Source of the DNA: Phalacrocorax aristotelis
Lineage: Eukaryota; Chordata; Aves; Suliformes; Phalacrocoracidae
Direction of reading: 5' to 3'
DNA length: 64,000 bases
NCBI RefSeq assembly: GCF_949628215.1
Contig: NC_134278.1
Coordinates: 45,882,191 to 45,946,190 of the forward strand
Shown here: piece after piece, positions 1-14,300 of the stretch
Layout of the letters: each line of letters starts with the position of its first letter
Numbering within the stretch: the stretch's first letter is position 1
Translations under genes and position numbers: made by a program
The notes under the pieces: model-generated
Databases searched by the model: none
Seen by the model: only the letters and a program-made list of their open reading frames with translations
Told to the model about the DNA's origin: nothing

Positions 1-2263
1 GATATACATATTTTACACTGTATTCGATCAGTTTTTATTTATGCTAAATTTCTCCAATTAATATTACAGATATTGGAGATAAATGTTCTGGACATATGAT
101 TTCCATTCTAAGAGTGTTTCTAATGGGAAAAGCCAGTGTTTGGAGCAGGTTTTCTTGGTTGGAAGAGTTAATCCTCTTAGGTTATCGGGTAAGACTTACA
201 CTTGCTTCACAGATCCTTTAAAAGGACCTTTTAGCATCATGAATTGTCAACCCACACCATATCCACATCCAAACTTCTCTCCTACAGTCTAACAAACTGC
301 AATATTTCACATCTGAAATTCATATTAAAACATGCAGTATTACCAGAAGCAAACAAAACACAGCTTCATACCTAAAATGCAAAGAGCCTGAAACCAGTGA
401 GACAATCTCTTCACAGTTCTTTTGACTGAGACAATATATTTGAATCCAGATTCCAAAAACTATCAGGTTTGCAAAGGCAGGCAATAAATCGGCTACACAT
501 TATCCGATTTTTTCCCCCCAAAGCTGCCTATGGGAATTGTATACCCAATTGGTTTTCTTAGAGCAAAAAAAACTTGAGATGACAGAGGTTGAAATTTCAC
601 AAGTCTTCTGCACTAATTCAAAGGAACCTTCCTGATTCACCCATCATAACAGCCAAGTATATCAAGTATTTTGCTCCCACTGCATGTTGAATACAAAAAC
701 ATTAAAAATTCTAGCTTGCTTGCAATTTCTGAGTGCACCAAAACAAGTTATCTGGACAATGCATGGAAGAACATAAAGTATCCACACTGTTACTGTGATA
801 TTGCTGTGTTTCCTATCACCATTAGTTTACTTTAGTAATGTGGATAGCAAGCATTAAAAAGAAAATCCTGATACAATGCTCTTTTCTCATGCTATCCAAG
901 TTTAGAAGGCAGGATAGCGTGGTCCATCTCATCAGAACTTTATAACCAAGTCTCATTTCCATGCCATGTCCGTAAGCATGGGTGGCAGACAGGCCAGCCG
1001 CAGGCCCAGCAGAATGGGTTCCTGCATGGCAGCCCCCCGCGGGGATTTCCCTGGCCATCCCCAAAACGGCGGTGAGCAGCATCTCAGGCTGAGCCCGTGA
1101 AGTGGTCTGCAGGAGAAAGCCACGAGGCCGCAGCACTCCAGCTGTGGTTTTGTTTATGAGGTGAGTGGTAAGTGCTGCCTGTAGAACAGTGCGCCTCGGC
1201 CCTTCTTTTTACAATAAAACTGAATGAAGGAGGGGTTTTTTGTTTTGTTTTTTGAGATCCTCACAGCCAAAAACCATTATGGTGGCAACAGAAAAATATA
1301 CTGCTTCTGCATAAATAACATCATCACTACCTTTTGGATGTGTGATACTGAATGATTGTTAAATTCCCAGATTACAAGCCCACCTTCTAGAATAATATAC
1401 ATTGGCTACTCTGGTTAAACAGAGATCTAAATCACCAAAGACTGCAACAGCTTCTTAAAAAAAAAACAAAAACAAGTGCGTACTTCCAAGCTTTTCATCT
1501 CTAGAAACTAAAAATCTTGAAGTAAAGGGTCTACATGCCTTGGAAAACACACATCTGGTGTCGCCCTTGTCCTGCCAGACTACATCGTCCCTTGAGCTGT
1601 CCTCCTCCGTGGTGTCTGGCCACAGCACCAGCAGAGACGAGCCAGCTTGAAAGTCAGCCCAAGGACACAGAAGGGACACTGGCACTGGCTGAGTTTGTAC
1701 CATTAACTCTTTACTACGCAGGACAAACACCGAAGGCTCCACAGGAAAGGCAATTCTCATAAAAAGACCACCAGCAGCATCTGCATGAGCCTCATAAACC
1801 AGAAGAGGGAAAACCTGTTTCAGGCTACGCTACATTCACACCAGTGATGTTTTAAGCCAACTGCACAGGGGTAACATTGCATCTCTTCATAAGCCAAGCA
1901 TTCAGTAGTCTCAATCACTGCTATTCAAAAGCTTTTGTTCTACTCACAGCATCTCAACATACTCTAAATATCATATTTTGCAAGCACAGCTTACACAGAA
2001 ATTACAAAATACACTTGTGAATATGTGGACAGATCAGATCCTTAGGGTGTTATCCTTACTCAGATAACCATAGCTAGAAGGTTTCTCATAAATAATTTGG
2101 ATCTCCAGCTTCTTGCAACACCAAATGAGACTCAGTAAATATTCACTATTAACATACTTCTATTCACATTAACTCTAACTGGCCAAACCGTGCCTCTTTC
2201 CAGACAAGTCACCCTTTAGATCTTTAATTAAAAAGTCTTGGACCAATTAATCTAAAATGGGAT

Positions 2264-2277
2264 GGGGGGGGGGGGGG
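2264..2277. repeat. (G)14 homopolymer
   Basis: An uninterrupted run of 14 G in the USP45 intron; likely length-variable and prone to sequencing error. Confidence 0.9.
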
Positions 2278-5200
2278 TGTTGCGTTGCCAGTAATGCCAC
2301 CAAACGGCAGCTGTGGCTCTCGCTGCACAATGGGAAGAGCACAAGCAGATGTAGCCATGTGCACCCTTCCAAAATCTAGCACAGGAGACAACTTGGCTGA
2401 GCAGGGCTCAAAGAGGAATTTTATCAAACTGGCAGAGCAGCCAGAAGAACCAACCACTTATTCGGTTACCCAATTTTATTAAGCACATGTTGAGCCAGTT
2501 TTCATTTTCAACCTCAGATTGCGTGCTCTGGCTAACCAGTGCATCGAGCTGTAAACACGTATCGGTATTTTCTCGGTGTTCACATTTACAAATATGATAC
2601 TTTCTCATTCATGCTTCCTATATACTTTTTGAGACAAAGTTGACAATATCCCTAGTTAAAAATTATTTCATGATGCTGCTCAATTATGAGGCTTACTACA
2701 AAATCTGGAATCAGCAGAGTCGGTGATTTTTTTTTTAGCATTCTTTCTAAAGCCAAGGGGTTTTGTTTTGGTTTTTTGGCATGTGCAGTTCAACCTAAAA
2801 ATTAATTTCAAATTAAAAAAAAATCAATAAATTCAAACTTGAATTATTGCTCTTAAAAAAAAAAAATTTTTGTTTAGTATTACAAAAATTCAGGGGTTTT
2901 CTTCTATTAATATTAAATGTTTTATTTCCGATCAATTTGATTATAAAAACCAAATGCATTTTGAAAAACACTAGGTCCTTATTTTGGATCCAAAAAAGCA
3001 CTCACTATACATTAAAAAAAATAAATAACATATGTACCTGCATGCATGTGTTTACAGGAATGTGAACACACACTTTCACTTTTCAATTTTCTAAAACAGT
3101 TTCTCATTGTTTCTTTCACTGAATGACCAGGCGTCTCAATGAATCTTTTTTTTTTTTTTTACCCCAGATGCTGAAATCAGTTCAATTCTGAGAAATCTAG
3201 TTAGCTAGCCACAGTATTATCATTAATTTTATTTATGAGAAATTTCTTGTTTTCCTGAGACAGTGAGAATCGGTAAGGATATTCAGCCTATCTCCTTCAA
3301 TATATGCACATTAATGGCTCCAGTGTATAGCGAGAAAAAAAAATCTTGCATTTACACAACCTGGATCCTGGTTCTAATAGGATTTTTATAATATTTATTA
3401 TATATAATATAATAAAGCAAGAGGCATTACAGTAAAAAGAAATAAAAACAAGTAATTACTTGACAAAGTAGCAAGCAAAAACTCCATCACTGTTACAGGA
3501 GGCTTTTTTTATCGTAGGCACACCTCACAGAGCTGGATCTCCAACGCAAATCAGAAAAAAGCCCCGCGTGTACCTTTTAGTACTGTTTATGGTTTGCAAT
3601 GTAACCTCCCACTGATGAACAGACAATAATCATTTCAGATGAAAATTAATATACTAAATGGTATCTCAAGGGAAAATAGTTTACCCGCATGTTCCACACC
3701 GTTTTATTAGCTTAAGTGAAAGGAGGAAAAAATAAACTCAGCCACGGCAGTTTTTGATTTCTCTTAGTCTTTCATTTTACTAGCACACCGTGCATCTATG
3801 AAGACAAGATTATTCGGGCTTCTCTGTGCTTGCACTAAATCCTCTTCTAACCTCACACAGATCTCCATGCTTGAATTTTAATGGAAACAAGGATGATGGG
3901 AATGTAACAGCTACCCCTTTAAAAGTGAAGTGTCAGGGAAAGTGACTCGTAAAGATGCTATGTAAGTTTGAGTCATTTACCTGGACTGACAAAGGATGTC
4001 ATTGGTAACACTGCTTAACACCTAGTCCATCTGTCATTCATGTACCTAGCATGCTATGCAATGCTGTATATAATTCTAAATATCTGGTATTCTGTGGAAA
4101 AACATTTCAGATTAGCGCATTTGTTTTTGGAGGGAGGCCACAAAATAAAGCCAAAAAGCAACAATAAAAAAAGAGGAGGGAGGGAATTTCACATCACACA
4201 ATGCATTTACTGGAAACTTCCTACACTTATAAACCAGTATTATGGGGAAGAAAAAAAAAAAGAGAGAAGAATTAATCCATGCTGATACACCGAAATCTGA
4301 CAACTAAAAGATGTGCACTCTCGTCTCCTTGAAAATATGCTTCAAGCGAGATCCTTGGCAAAAGTGGGGGACTAGAAGATGGTTGGTTGAGTTGACCGCT
4401 CACAGATGTGCTGACATATGGAAGCCAGTGCCAATGCGATACAACCTGTTGTACAGTGTCAGCAGGATAATGACAGAACAGGTTGAACTCCTGCTAATGG
4501 CCATAAGTGGTGAAGGACAACTGTGACATCTACGTGCATACTACTTATCTAGCTTCTTGCTACTCTTCTGCAGACCAGCTATAATTGCTTGACTGTCAGT
4601 TAAAGAAATATTTTTTCATAAAGATCTACTAGAATGTTTTAATAACCAAAACTATATAATAACATAAAATTTTAAAGGGAATAAAACCCCAGTCCTCTAA
4701 GCATTAATACTTTTAATTGCTATCTTATATTCATTTGAGGAAAATTAAGCTAACCTTCAAAAGCAATGTCAGGGTACAATTACAAAGCCAAGGTCATTCA
4801 ACCATACTGCACAGAACTGCCATACCTTTACTGTCTCTAATAAAAATCCTCTCCAAAATCATCCTTTCAATAATTACTATTTTTAAGCAGCAGATATCCT
4901 AATACCTTGGAAAATTTCAGAAACAATATTAAGTGCTTGGAAATAGAAAACAGAACATACTATTTGATTTTTTTCCAGTAATGCAAAATGCAGAGGAACC
5001 CCTTTAATACTGCAGTACCTATAGAGAAGCAAAGTAAAATGTTTACTTAATGTTAGCCTGAGAGAAAAAAATCTGCAATGACATCAGTCTCTCAAGACTG
5101 ATCAGTTACCAGTGAAAGTTACAAAAAAGCATATAAAGAGCCATTTTATAAAAGTTTCCACAATTCCACAATTCTTTCCACAAAGACTTAACTTTCTCAG

Positions 5201-5739
5201 TGATACAATAAAATACCTATTCACTGGGATTATAGAAGAGCTAGAAGGAAAAGTTTTGTCTTCCTAAAGCAATCATTCTCGTTAGTGATCCCAAGTTACA
5301 TGCAGCACTATGGTAGAAAAAAAAAAAGCAAAATCCTACAGTGTGAATAATCCCCATGATTCATCTTATCTCAAACCTGCCCCACAGACAGAAGAGTTCT
5401 GCTACCATGAGGTGCTTGGTAGGAAAAAACCCAACCAAATACAGGCTTGTCCCCACATGTAACTCTAGTAAATAACAACAGACATGCCTGTCCTGTCTCG
5501 ATGACATGGATAGACAGGACTTAGCTCTCCTTTGGACATGCTGGCTGATTTCTTTAATCTTTATCTGCCTCACCTTCCCCAAAGAGAGGAAATGAGGCAC
5601 CATCACTTTCTTGCAGTGCACCAGATCTCTGGTACATGAGCAAAAAGCACTTGTTAGAAGTAGCTCTGAATGGATGTAATAGCTGACGTGCTACAACAGA
5701 GCCATTTCCCACTTGACCACCAGGGAGAAAATACAGCTC

Positions 5740-6260
5740 TTTCTTACCAAGTAACAGATATACCTGTCGGGGGAAATTTCTTCCTGACTACCAGCTGGTA
5801 GCCAAGTGAAAGCCTTTATGCAAGAGGTCGTGTCCCTGTTAAAAAAAGTTGTCTCTTTATATGGATGACTAATTCTTCTTTCTTTCTTTAAGTCCTCCTA
5901 ATGTTTTCAACGATGCTTTGTGACAGCAAGTTTCACAGGTTAGCTCTATAGAATGTTAAAAAAAAGACAACTTTTTTTCCCCTGGCTCTAAATCTGTTGC
6001 CTTTCAGTTCCACAGACAGCTCCTTGAACTCTTATGAGGGCAGTTAAATAAGCACAGCTAATTTATCTTCTATCATTTATTGTCTTGTCTTGCTGTCATG
6101 CCTACTTTTCATGTCCTCTCCTGTCTAAACTCCCAATATTCAAGTCCCTCCTGACATGAAGGCTTCCTATTTTTGTTACCTCTCCCTAAAGCTCCAAGCT
6201 GACTTTATCTTACAATGCTCTATTCTGGTCAACTGGAACACTGCTACTGAGGGTACACCT
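5740..6260 (-). mobile_element. Very old CR1/L3-like LINE remnant
   Basis: The plus strand keeps the order of antisense CR1/L3 phrases (GACAGCAAGTTTCACAGGTT, then AAATCTGTTGCCTTTCAGTT, then CATGTCCTCTCCTGTCTAAA, then CTCTATTCTGGTCAACTGGA), all decayed. No open frame survives. The call rests on remembered consensus wording. Confidence 0.5.
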
Positions 6261-8600
6261 ACGCTGTACCTAAAGAAATTGTTTTCCTCCTTCATTATAC
6301 CTACAAACATTGCTTACATAGTTCACCAATACCACACACATTGCAAATGCTTGTGTTGTCCAAAATGCTGCAAAGAACTTCCTTCTGAGTGGAAGAAGTG
6401 AACACAAAACTGAGGAACAAGTGCAAGTGATTCCTGCCAAGGCATGCTACTTATATAGGCATTTAATCTATTTTGCACCTATAAACCTCATTCATTCAGC
6501 TTTGTTAACTTTTTCCTAAAATTAAGGAAACTCTGACAAAGTTAACTGAAATAAGGATGTGCAATCTCTCAACTGCTGCAGTCAGAGAGCTCTTGAACAT
6601 GACGCAGCACCATCAGCAAGGCATGTGGAGGCACGACAGGGACCCAAAATAATCCTTCACAACCGGTTAAGGAAACATCAACCATGTGTTCTACTGCTAT
6701 TATGTATAAATGGTGAAAGTCAAATGGGAAAAATAAAAGAGATCTCTAAGAGATTTTTCACTGCAGCAATATTATTTTAGAAGAAAAGGCTCAAAAAGAC
6801 TCCTAATCAATGAGAAAAATCCTGTTTCCTTGACCCCTTAAATCTTACACAACGTTACCTCAGTTTCCCTTAGCATTTGCTCTCGGAAGTGATAAATGTG
6901 GAATGCTCCACGCATTGTTTAGGTTTCCCTCCAAAACTAACTGCCTACGATCTCTGTTCTGTCTGCTCCACATACGCCTCTGTCTTAAGTTCCACTTTCT
7001 GCCCCTGAGAAGGAAGGATGAATACTCCCTGGGGAGGGAAGACCTATGTGCATTTTGTGACCACCAATAAAATCTTTGTTAGGCAAATATTTTTTTTCCC
7101 TGCATGTTAATGTAGCAATATAATATCCCTATAAATAAATATTTGGTGGAGGTTTGAAGCAGCTAAATTCTGTAACTACTTTCAGGACTCATCACTTATA
7201 TAGTGCAACATTTACTTGCTACACAAAGCTAAGCTTTCTTCCACCATTAAAATTATTCAAACACAACAAATAAAGGAAATAAATTTTATGTCCTCTTAAT
7301 ACATCAGTGTTGCATTAGTCACTAAGTCTCCAGATAAGTCAGAAGTCTGCAGTCCTGATATTCAGCATAGTGGAAAACCAACAGAAGGGCCCCGTAGCTA
7401 TGCTTACAATCTGTCCTCGCAAAACATCTGACAGCTGCAACACTAACAAAATTAACAGTGGATGAATTAGTACCAGACGCTAAACAGTTGCTATAGAAAG
7501 ACTCATCCGTTTCTTTTCTTCCTCTCCCCTTCTTCAACCTGGCTACCCCACCACTTGATAAAATTAACACTCAGTATCATTTTTTTCTTTTGTTATTTAA
7601 TAAAAAAGCATCACAAATACCCTTTCACACACAAGATGATAAACTTCACGCCATCATCTCCCTAGACTCTTAAAGACACAGTCTGCAGTTGAAAGGACTG
7701 TGTCCCAGTTCTCTTATTGCTTTTGAGCAGCAAACATGCATCCACTTGCAGAGTTTCTCACTTGCAGGTTTTGGGATCCCACGCAGAGCCATGACAGAGC
7801 TGCAGCTGAACAAGGCAGCGCCTGCCCCCTTTCTTTACAGGCTCTCTGCCCATACCTAGCTGTATTTCTACTCGCCTGCGCCTGCTCCTTTTTTGCTCTT
7901 CCTTCCTTCCCTGCCTTTTTGGGTCTTCTTCCACTGAGCACTTTTCAATTTTTCAGTAAGGATGCCCAGTTCAAATGTGAGCATTCAAACTCACACTGCA
8001 ACATCTGAAGCAGGTCCTGTAGTCCTACAAGAACATCAAAAAAAGCAACTCTGGACATCAAATTCAGAAGTGTTACTCCAGCACTGAACTGGATATGAGA
8101 GCAAGTGTCAGGTGTTAAATTATACAGCTACTTCATTATATTTTGTATCAACTGATCTAACATGAAAATACGTCACCATTCAGCTAGGAGATTAAGAACA
8201 AAAAAAAAACCCCACCCAAACTCATCAATACCAAGTTAATAAAAATTTTTCTATATATATTTTAATATATAATCCAATTGTGTCATCAGGGAAAAGTAAC
8301 CATTTTTAAAGAATCAGCCTTTTGCTAGAAATGAGAAAAATGTTATCAGGAGACTGCTGTGTTACTTTTTGGCTAGATAGCATACTATAACAGTCCTGAC
8401 AAGTAGATAGATCTAAGTACATAAAGAACTGCAGCATGCCATCACCTACGGACAGCTTCAGCATTTCAACCATTCATGTTTGTAAGAAGCCCAGAAGGAT
8501 TTGGAAGTGACTATACTAAGTATTAAGTAAAACATCTATATTCTGCATGGCCACTCAGTGTGCATGCCCGTTTTGCAAGCTACAACCAACTACTCAAAAT

Positions 8601-8730
8601 AATGCCATGGTAAAGACTGGGGCTGGGAAGACAATTCCTGGGACACTGAGTCCACCTCTTGGTACCACAGGCAAGTACATCCTATACTATCTGTACAATC
8701 TGCTTCATAAATTCTTTACCTAAGAAAGGT
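8601..8730 (-). mobile_element. Possible old CR1-like 3' end
   Basis: The stretch with GACTGGGGCTGGGAAGACAA through CTATCTGTACAATCTGCTTC resembles decayed antisense CR1 3' sequence. Weak; no clear end. Confidence 0.25.
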
Positions 8731-11184
8731 ATGGTCATATACTGTAGACTGGGACTGAGACAGCAAGATCTGTGATGGGGAAAGAATAAATAAAACAAAA
8801 ACAAAAAACCAACCCAAAAAAAGCCAGTGAGGTTGCAGTTGGAGTTAGCAAACTTTTAGGTAAAATATATAAAACCAAAACATTATTATTAAAAGTCCTG
8901 CCCCATGCCCTTCTCCCCAGTAGTTAACTGACCTGTCTTTCTCTGACACATCTCCCTGATATATGAACATATTTTTTAGTTCTTCCTTTTACACATTCAT
9001 CCTGCCACCTCTTTAGGAAAGATGCTGTTTGACATTTATTTGTTAAGTAAAAAGACTTTGTGCTAATGCACAAGTAGTGGATGCCTTTAAGATTACTTCA
9101 TTAACACAACTTCCTGGTAGGATTCAAAAAGCAGTTCACAGAGAAAGCTACAGCAACGCAGGCTTCTTCCTAGCTGGGACTCCTGCAATCTTGCCGTGCC
9201 CACTTTTTCATTTCAGCTTTGCTAAAGAGTAGAAAGCCAACTTTAAAAGATTAAAAAAGGCTTTTTTAAAACGACATGACAGGAAACTGCATTCATACTG
9301 TTTAAGTTAATATATAGTAAATGTATTCCATTTGCAAAGACAAAGATTTCCCATTCTCCTACTTCCACCACTCCAGACTGCTGAATTTGCTGAAATTTTC
9401 CCTTTCTTCTTTCTTGCTTACATAACCATCAATAACAAAATAATCAAAAGACTAAAACCTTCTGTGATACCTGTGCAGCCACTTACTGCCCCTGAACACT
9501 CATTTCTTGTTAACAGGATGTGGCTGACACTTTTATTATTGATACTAGAGCTAGTAAAGGATTTATATCTAAGTTGTGCTCTGCAAGACTAACAAAAGTA
9601 AGAAGTAGGGATGAAGGCAAGAGATGGCAGAAGCTGTCATGTCTAAACAGCAAAAGTCCGCTGCCCACATTAAACTATGCTTCAGTTTTAGCTGGTAGTT
9701 AAAGTATATGCCCATCTTTAACACCAAAAAACAACAAAAAGAACAAGATATCTGATATTTAATACCGATATATTGTGTAGACATCACTTGATGACTATAC
9801 AAACACACACACACAGAGCAGATACAAAATAGGAATCACTTCAGAAATACAATGCCATCTGAAGTGTACTGCATCATGATTGTTTTACAAAGAGTTTGTT
9901 AAGGTGGGCTTCAAAGCATGTTTGCATCATCTTTTCCCTTCTATCTTTAATACTTACAGAGAAAAACCTACTATTCCTATTTAATTGTTGCCCTTTCATT
10001 TCTCAACCAAATTTTGTTCTTATAATCACATTTGAGTCCGACTTGAAACAGGAGGAGGAGTGAGGAAACAGCATATTTTTCTTCCCTATATGTTTTTCTT
10101 CCAGGTAGATAAACAGAGAACACTGCTATTTCACTCAAAATCACTATGAGGACCCTGTATACATATTTCCTTTTACAGCTCAAAAGAATCAAAAGGAAGT
10201 CAAGTACATTAGAAAAAATACATTAAGTTTCTGAAGTTGAATTTTGAGGATAAAGAAAAAGTAATAACTGATTTCTTTATCAGAATTAAATTGTCCCTGC
10301 TCTAGTCTAAAAGCTTTTGTTTCTTTATACAATATTTTAAACCCATGCTTGCACAGTGAGGTTGCCCTGGAACACCATGGAAGGAGGCCGCAACTTTCCT
10401 CCTAACTCTCTTGCTGCAGGACACTTAAAATTCCGTACAATAATATTGTAGCAAATAAATTAACATGCATTATTAATAATTTTAAACGTGAGATTCAGCT
10501 ACACCATCATCCAGTTACTCTGCTTCTACACCTTTTACTTGTAAAGTCAACATTTAAATATTTGTGTCAACTTTTAAATAGGTCTTCTACAGGTGTTTTA
10601 AAAAGCAAGATTGTTTGCATCATAATTGAAGGCACCTACAAAGCACCACTGTAAACATTTTCCACATCAAGACACAGGAGTTTCTTTAGGGCTTGTAAGC
10701 TCTTTGCAATCTGGAGCCATATGCCATTTCAGTACTGCTTCAACTCCTCACTTGTTAGACCCTTTTTAAATTTGAATTGATGCCAAGATCAGACATCATA
10801 GCAGAGGTCTCCCATTTAAAAGCTTAACCTTTTTTTTTCAGAATCCTTACATACACTTTGCAGTATTAGCACAGCTTTATGCTAACATAACAAAACCTGA
10901 TAGGTAGTTCTATTTTCCCCAGTTTTACCATGCCTTCTTCTGCCTCCTCACATTCAGCTCAAAGCCCATTGAAAGACAGCGGTTATACATTTCATGAAGA
11001 GCAGGTACAACCCTGGAGTGCAACAAGGAGCCCTGCAACTTTAAAGCATGTAGACGACATTTTCTGGGCTGCCCGGTAAAAACCGAACAGCACCTTAGAA
11101 AGGACAACAGACATGGCACACTTAGAAACATATAACTGGAAATTAAAAATAAATAAACAAGTAAAAGATACTGGCAATACATAC

Positions 11185-11315
11185 TTTTGACAAAGCTGGC
11201 TGAACAACACTTTGGGAGAAAGAGGACCTTTTCCAGCCTCCCTCATGCTGTGAAGGAACAGGAACATGGCTGAAGTCAAGGGTCCCGGGCTGGAGAGGTT
11301 TACCACCAAAGGATC
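11185..11315 (-). CDS. USP45: USP45 exon 8, last coding exon in the window
   Basis: 131 nt, 43 codons plus AA. It begins DPLVVNLSSPGPLTSAMFLF and contains GPLSPKVLFSQLCQ. The acceptor is GCTTTGAAG before 11315 and the donor CAAAA|GTATGT. The following exon (family wording FKDFQQQDSQE) was looked for on the minus strand of 1-11184 and not seen. Confidence 0.95.
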
Positions 11316-14300
11316 CTTCAAAGCAAAGGTAAATTGCACATCAGATTTCAAAGTTAATGACACACACGAGTTCTTTCAAGTTAGTACATTTATGGCAAAG
11401 AACAATGTAACTTTCAGTCTTAGTGTTTTGCTTTGTATTGTTTTTTAAATGTTGATGTCACTACGTGATTGCAATAGTTGAAGAGAAAGCTTATTATTTA
11501 AGAGTAATAGCTGCAAAGCCAAACATTTCTGTGGAGCAAATTGGTCGGTATCCAAAAGTTTTGGAAACAGGCATGTCAACAAGCCAGTCTCAGTCTCACA
11601 AAAACAGACTGCCTCTTGTATTACCCGCTTTACTCTTACTCCCACATGCACCAAAATTCAGGTGGAGAGACAATGCGGGCGACCTCCTCCATGGGTGAGC
11701 ACGAGACAAGAGCTCCGTGCCACTCTGTCTACTCAACCTTAGGGAAGGGGTGGCCAGCTTCTCTGACCTGTGAGTCGCATGCCAAAATTTCCACACATCT
11801 GACAGCCACAGAAACACACCCTGTCCCTCCAGGAACCAAGTACCCAGAAAGTATGAGCAGTGGTTCACAGCAGGGGCTGACAGCAGACCCCACAGGTCTG
11901 CTGTGTTGGTGGGGGACAGGTACGGGGTACATCCCACAGGGCCCATCCTGGTGTGAGATTCACCCCAGCCAGCAGGTCCTGGGGCTGGAAGGAGCTGGCC
12001 AGCAGCCACCCCAGGCAGTCTGAGAGCAGGAGACACTCCTGCACGGCTTACATGCCATGTGTGGCTCAAGAGCCACAGATCGCCAGCTCTCCCTAACGTA
12101 CTCCCAGGTTCATACATGACCACAATCTTTCCTATTGGCTGGCCTGACTCTCACAAAAACAGATTACAACTGCCAGACAAACGATTAGAGAGGCTGCCTC
12201 ATCCAGAAAGCAGATCCACACAAAACATAAGCATTATGGATACACACAAACATGAAGTATTTGCGTTATATACACTGTTAAAAGCTGGGAAAATGCCCTT
12301 TACCAAGCAGGAAGCCGGGAGCTTCTACATTACTACTATTAGACTACTGCAGACCTCTAATCCTGACATACAAAGACAAGGACCAGAAAACATAGTCTTT
12401 GCTCTGAAGATCTTATTTACATTGTAAGCATTGTCATTAAACAAAAATCAAATCTTTCAGCCTTATGGCTGTGCAAGTTTCGCATTGAGCATAAGCCAAA
12501 GTACCACTGGCTTTCTAAGCCTCTGAACACAAACAAGCTCCAGACCTCCATTGTGGCTCAGGATAACTTAATGAAACATGTTGCTGCTGAGAACTGCCAC
12601 TGGAGGAAATATAGTCAGCAATACAGTGAATTTCACACTGTTCTTGCCCGGAGAAGCTATGAACATAGAGAAATCTTCATCATTTCAGAGGTATCTGAAA
12701 CAGAATCCCAGACCTCAGCCCTCACTACCACCAGAAAGCTTCCAATGAACAGCAGGGGAAAAAAAAAAAAGAATAAAAAATCCTCTGTAAACTGCTTTCT
12801 CTAGCTAGCAGAGGGAAAGGGGTATTATCTTGATTGCCAACAATGTATTATGAAAACCCAAGTCTCTAAGACATGACTGGGAACAGCAGCATATTCTTTT
12901 GATGATAACCACAAGAGTGTCTTTCCCACGTGCCTGCTATGGGCTTGAGGACAAGAAATTTGGTCCTCACTGAAATTTTACTTCTCTCAGTTTAATCCTC
13001 TCGCACATGAAGCATATAACAAATTTTACACACCCTACCAATAAAGCACTGGGACAGACTGAAATAAAACATTTCATGAACACTTCTAGAGCCAAATATA
13101 CTATTTCCTGTATTATAAATGCATACTGAAGAAATGAAATAAGAAGCAACAATAAGTCAGCCACTCTTTCTTCAAGTCAGGTGTTATTTGCTACTTCGGC
13201 ATCACAAAGTGTGAAAGGAAGTGGTTATTCCTCCTCCTCCAGGGCTGAATAATTAGTTTTGTAAAAAAAGGGTGTTCACAGATATCATAAACTGGCTAAA
13301 CACTTAAAAGGCAAAAGAAACGTGAGAGTAAGAGTGTGTCTTTAATGGAGATGCACTTTCCCATCCTCCAGATTCTTCCCACATTTCCCCAAATTTGTAT
13401 TTCTCACTGCATACTTACCAATTGGGAATCTGAAGTGTGACAGATTTTTAACTTTGTTCCTTTCTCCTTCATCTCATACATCAGTTCATTTAGTATGTGA
13501 GTCTGTGCCAAGTTCTTAAAGAAAAAAAATAAACCCAAGAAATACATGCTGATCTTTCCATTATACATTTTTCTTTAGTTATAAATTCTTGCTTCAGGGA
13601 TAGACAAAAATCAGATATATTTCATTATGTACAACTGAGATTTAAAAAGCAGAAGCACTAGAAAAAGCAGGTATTACCCTTGTAACAGCCAAGATCATTG
13701 ATCTCAGGCTGTTTCTAAAATTGTGTCTACCGCTGTTTCTGTAATTCCACAATAGTTTCCTAGTAATAACATTGTTGCTTTTGTTGAACAACAGGATTAG
13801 TAGTTGGGTTTTTTTTATGGCGAGGACATTAGTATCAGAAATTATTTGTTTTCTTTTAAACTCTGCGGTCCCCCTCACCGTGCCCCAAGAAGCCCCAAGG
13901 GCTCTGGCACACTGAAAAGTGAAAAGCATTCACTTTTCAGAGAGAAACCAACTCAACATACCTCAGCTTTTTTTTTTTATTTTTGGTTAACTATGACTGC
14001 AGATCACTAAGGTTTCTACAGTGCCCTAAGTACAGAGCACAATTACTAGTAGTTCTACTCCTTACAAATTTACTTTTTGTATGCAGAGTTTTGTAATCAC
14101 CACCACAAACATCAGGTAAAGAGTGCCAGTTCAGAACAGCTTCATAGCAGTTTTCTCTCATTTGCTCCCTCCTGTCTGCAGACATACAGATGTGTCTGCT
14201 CGACTGACAAGCAATAGGATGTTCCAATATAAAACCCACTAAGGCTGCTGCTTTTCTGAGGATGTTGGATTAGTTGTACGCTCAACATCAGTAAAAGTGA

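Larger units (their letters stand above)
1..11184 (-). other. USP45 intron 8 (truncated by window edge)
   Basis: AT-rich intronic sequence in which I found no USP45 exon, RNA gene or other conserved frame. It contains the G14 run, the CR1/L3 remnant at 5.7-6.3 kb and scattered A or T runs. The open frames here are short and have no family resemblance. Confidence 0.75.

Noticed and set aside
11596-12123. 175- and 160-codon open frames on opposite strands
   Set aside because: Both fall in the GC-rich insertion, overlap each other and show no domain, signal peptide or splice context.
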